Positions 62,907 through 64,000 of a stretch of 64,000 bases of DNA are shown here, piece after piece; within the stretch, counting starts at the first letter, position 1; each line of letters begins with the position of its first letter. Position numbers and translations under genes: made by a program. Under the pieces are notes generated by a model. That model did no database searches, was not told where the DNA came from, and saw only the letters and a list, made by a program, of their open reading frames with translations. This stretch comes from Microvirga flocculans ATCC BAA-817 (GTDB lineage: Bacteria > Pseudomonadota > Alphaproteobacteria > Rhizobiales > Beijerinckiaceae), in the NCBI RefSeq assembly GCF_000518665.1, contig NZ_KI912469.1, positions 3,376 to 67,375 of the forward strand, given 5' to 3'.

Positions 62907-63026
62907 TCAGTGCGCGCCCTCCGTCTGCATGGCCTCGGCACGGATTTCTTCCGTCAGCTGCGCCTTGAGGCGCGAGAATTCCGGCGTCTCCTGCATCGGG
63001 CCGCGGATATGGTTGTCGAGGGCGCC
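62907..63026 (-). pseudogene. C-terminal gene remnant
   Basis: Forty codons on the minus strand between two stops read ALDNHIRGPMQETPEFSRLK followed by AQLTEEIRAEAMQTEGAH. This looks like the natural helical end of a longer protein whose upstream part is missing. The fragment begins exactly where a CCTCATCCTGA-type palindromic repeat ends. The parent family is not recognised. A 29-residue gene starting at the internal ATG is the alternative, but no ribosome site precedes it. Confidence 0.4.
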
Positions 63027-63085
63027 TCAGGAAACCGCGGAAGCCTCCTTCGAGACGGTCACTGCGTGACTTCTTCAGGATGAGG
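63025..63085 (-). repeat. CCTCATCCTGA-type palindromic repeat containing the hutD stop
   Basis: On the minus strand the element begins CCTCATCCTGA and ends TTTCCTGAGG, with GTCTCGAAGGAGG inside. This matches a repeat type (CCTCATCCTGAGG..GTCTCGAAGGA) widespread in Rhizobiales. The TGA in its first bases is the stop codon of hutD. Confidence 0.75.
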
Positions 63086-63686
63086 TTGGAGATTCATGGG
63101 GCAGACTTTCAGGGTGCTCCGGCGCGATCTCGACCAGGATCGCCCGCCCGGTTCCGGACAGCAGGATGAGATCCTGCGGCGCCTCCAGCTTCAGGGTGTC
63201 GAGCGCCTGGAGCGAATGGATCGCTGCGCCGAGTGTCACGTCGAAGGGGCCGTCGAGAGCGACGAGAAAGGCGGTGCTCGTCTCCTCCGCCAGCAGCGCC
63301 ACGCCCGATTCCACGAACCGCGTCCGGTGCCGGAACTGCCCGCGCCGCGTCATCACGTTGAGGTCGCGGATCGGGCCCGAGAGAAGCCGCCCGGTGGTGA
63401 TGTCGTCGCCGGAGAACGAGAGCTTGGGAGAGGTTCTGTCGAGCGGATAGGCGATGCCCTCCACGTCGAGCTCGATGCCTTCTCCCTCGATCACGATGAG
63501 CGTGCGGTCGATGCCCGGAAAGAGCGAGAAGGGACCGTCGGAGGCGACATCCGCCATGCTGATGCGCCAGCCGAAGGTGTCGAATCCTGAGCCTTCCGGA
63601 AAGGCGGCGATCTCGGCGGTCGTGCCGCCGCCGTTTTTCCACGGAACGCGGACGAGGTCCGCGTTCCTGATGACGCGGGCCTGCAT
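63075..63686 (-). CDS. hutD: HutD family protein
   Basis: A 203-residue cupin-like HutD protein: NADLVRVPWKNGGGTTAEIA, FGWRISMADVASDGPFSLFP and RTLIVIEGEGIEL are the family blocks. HutD proteins are encoded in histidine-utilisation operons. In Pseudomonas HutD limits hut expression, perhaps by binding urocanate. The ATG at 63686 overlaps the hutU stop by 1 bp (TGATG), so it is coupled to urocanase. Its final codons are supplied by a dispersed repeat. Confidence 0.9.
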   Translation of the reverse strand: MQARVIRNADLVRVPWKNGGGTTAEIAAFPEGSGFDTFGWRISMADVASDGPFSLFPGIDRTLIVIEGEGIELDVEGIAYPLDRTSPKLSFSGDDITTGRLLSGPIRDLNVMTRRGQFRHRTRFVESGVALLAEETSTAFLVALDGPFDVTLGAAIHSLQALDTLKLEAPQDLILLSGTGRAILVEIAPEHPESLPHESPTSS

Positions 63687-64000
63687 CAGCGCAGGCTCGG
63701 CAGGTTGAGGCCGTGCTCGCGGGCGCAGTCGATGGCGATGTCGTAGCCCGCATCCGCATGGCGCATCACGCCGGTCGCGGGATCGTTCCACAGCACCCGC
63801 TCGATACGCCTGGCCGCTTCCGGCGTGCCGTCGCACACGATCACCATGCCCGAATGCTGCGAGAAGCCCATGCCGACGCCGCCGCCGTGATGCAGCGACA
63901 CCCAGGTCGCGCCGGAGGCGCAGTTGAGGAGCGCGTTGAGGAGCGGCCAGTCGGAGACCGCATCCGAGCCGTCCTTCATCGCTTCCGTCTCGCGGTTCGG
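63686..64000 (-). CDS. hutU: Urocanate hydratase, C-terminal part
   Basis: The last about 104 residues of urocanase, which converts urocanate to imidazolonepropionate. The segment begins [20 protein letters not shown] and continues [20 protein letters not shown], then [20 protein letters not shown], all highly conserved in HutU. The 5' part lies beyond the window edge. It ends in an overlap with hutD, indicating a hut operon read leftwards into this window. Confidence 0.95.
   Translation of the reverse strand, partial: PNRETEAMKDGSDAVSDWPLLNALLNCASGATWVSLHHGGGVGMGFSQHSGMVIVCDGTPEAARRIERVLWNDPATGVMRHADAGYDIAIDCAREHGLNLPSLR

Overview
The window is GC-rich chromosomal DNA of an alphaproteobacterium, most likely a Hyphomicrobiales/Methylobacteriaceae member (Microvirga-like). 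This is inferred from gene content: a PleC/DivJ-type kinase, a DUF2865 protein, DUF2853, DUF1289, a class II DAHP synthase, a short GltX paralogue, citramalate synthase, and several palindromic intergenic repeats of rhizobial type. Nearly all genes are chromosomal housekeeping or catabolic genes. No prophage, insertion sequence, CRISPR array or rRNA operon was seen.

Layout. 1-1.5 kb: 3' end of an RTX calcium-binding protein. 1.5-6.7 kb (minus): PAS sensor kinase and aminopeptidase N. 6.8-13.9 kb (plus): glyoxalase I, a purine-degradation set (xdhA-xdhB-xdhC-guanine deaminase), UreE with a long histidine tail, and YbaK. 14-18.4 kb: DusA, a retropepsin-like protease with DUF1289, divergent cobS/cobT, and a secreted nuclease. 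18.4-19.4 kb: an AT-rich pocket with a poly-C tract, a CsbD-like protein and a small Rhizobiales protein. 19.4-23.9 kb: PaaG-like hydratase, a caspase-fold protein lacking its catalytic cysteine, and a beta-hydroxyacid dehydrogenase. 24-30.7 kb: solute-binding protein, moaA, DUF971, L,D-transpeptidase, tRNA-Val, gph, rpiA, DUF2059, DUF2853. 30.7-33.8 kb (minus): tctCBA tripartite tricarboxylate transporter. 34-36.6 kb: glutathione reductase, then a nucleotidyltransferase-fold gene headed by four regularly spaced, alternating 10-bp motifs. 36.8-41.7 kb: class II DAHP synthase, a microprotein, nadE, gltX. 41.8-47.8 kb: ABC-2 exporter, DUF2865, VOC, CreA, divergent argO/argP. 48-52.9 kb: cysS-GNAT-cimA, YdcZ, LOG protein. 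53-59.3 kb: LysM protein, Atm1-type exporter, psd-pssA, maf, yacG, tRNA-Phe. 59.5-64 kb: two small unrecognised genes and a membrane microprotein, a second RTX protein, a collagen-like protein, hutD and the 3' end of hutU.

The genes fall into recognisable physiological groups: purine and histidine breakdown, cobalamin lower-ligand assembly, phosphatidylethanolamine synthesis, molybdopterin synthesis (moaA, needed by the XdhAB molybdoenzyme encoded 14 kb away), and secreted or surface proteins (two RTX proteins, collagen-like protein). The most unusual signals are the operator-like array in front of the nucleotidyltransferase gene, dispersed repeats whose first bases supply the stop codon of the preceding gene, a collagen-like gene whose start lies inside such a repeat, the Cys-to-Ala caspase homologue, a fully sequestered Shine-Dalgarno on the second RTX gene, and a small reading frame split by a 12-C tract.
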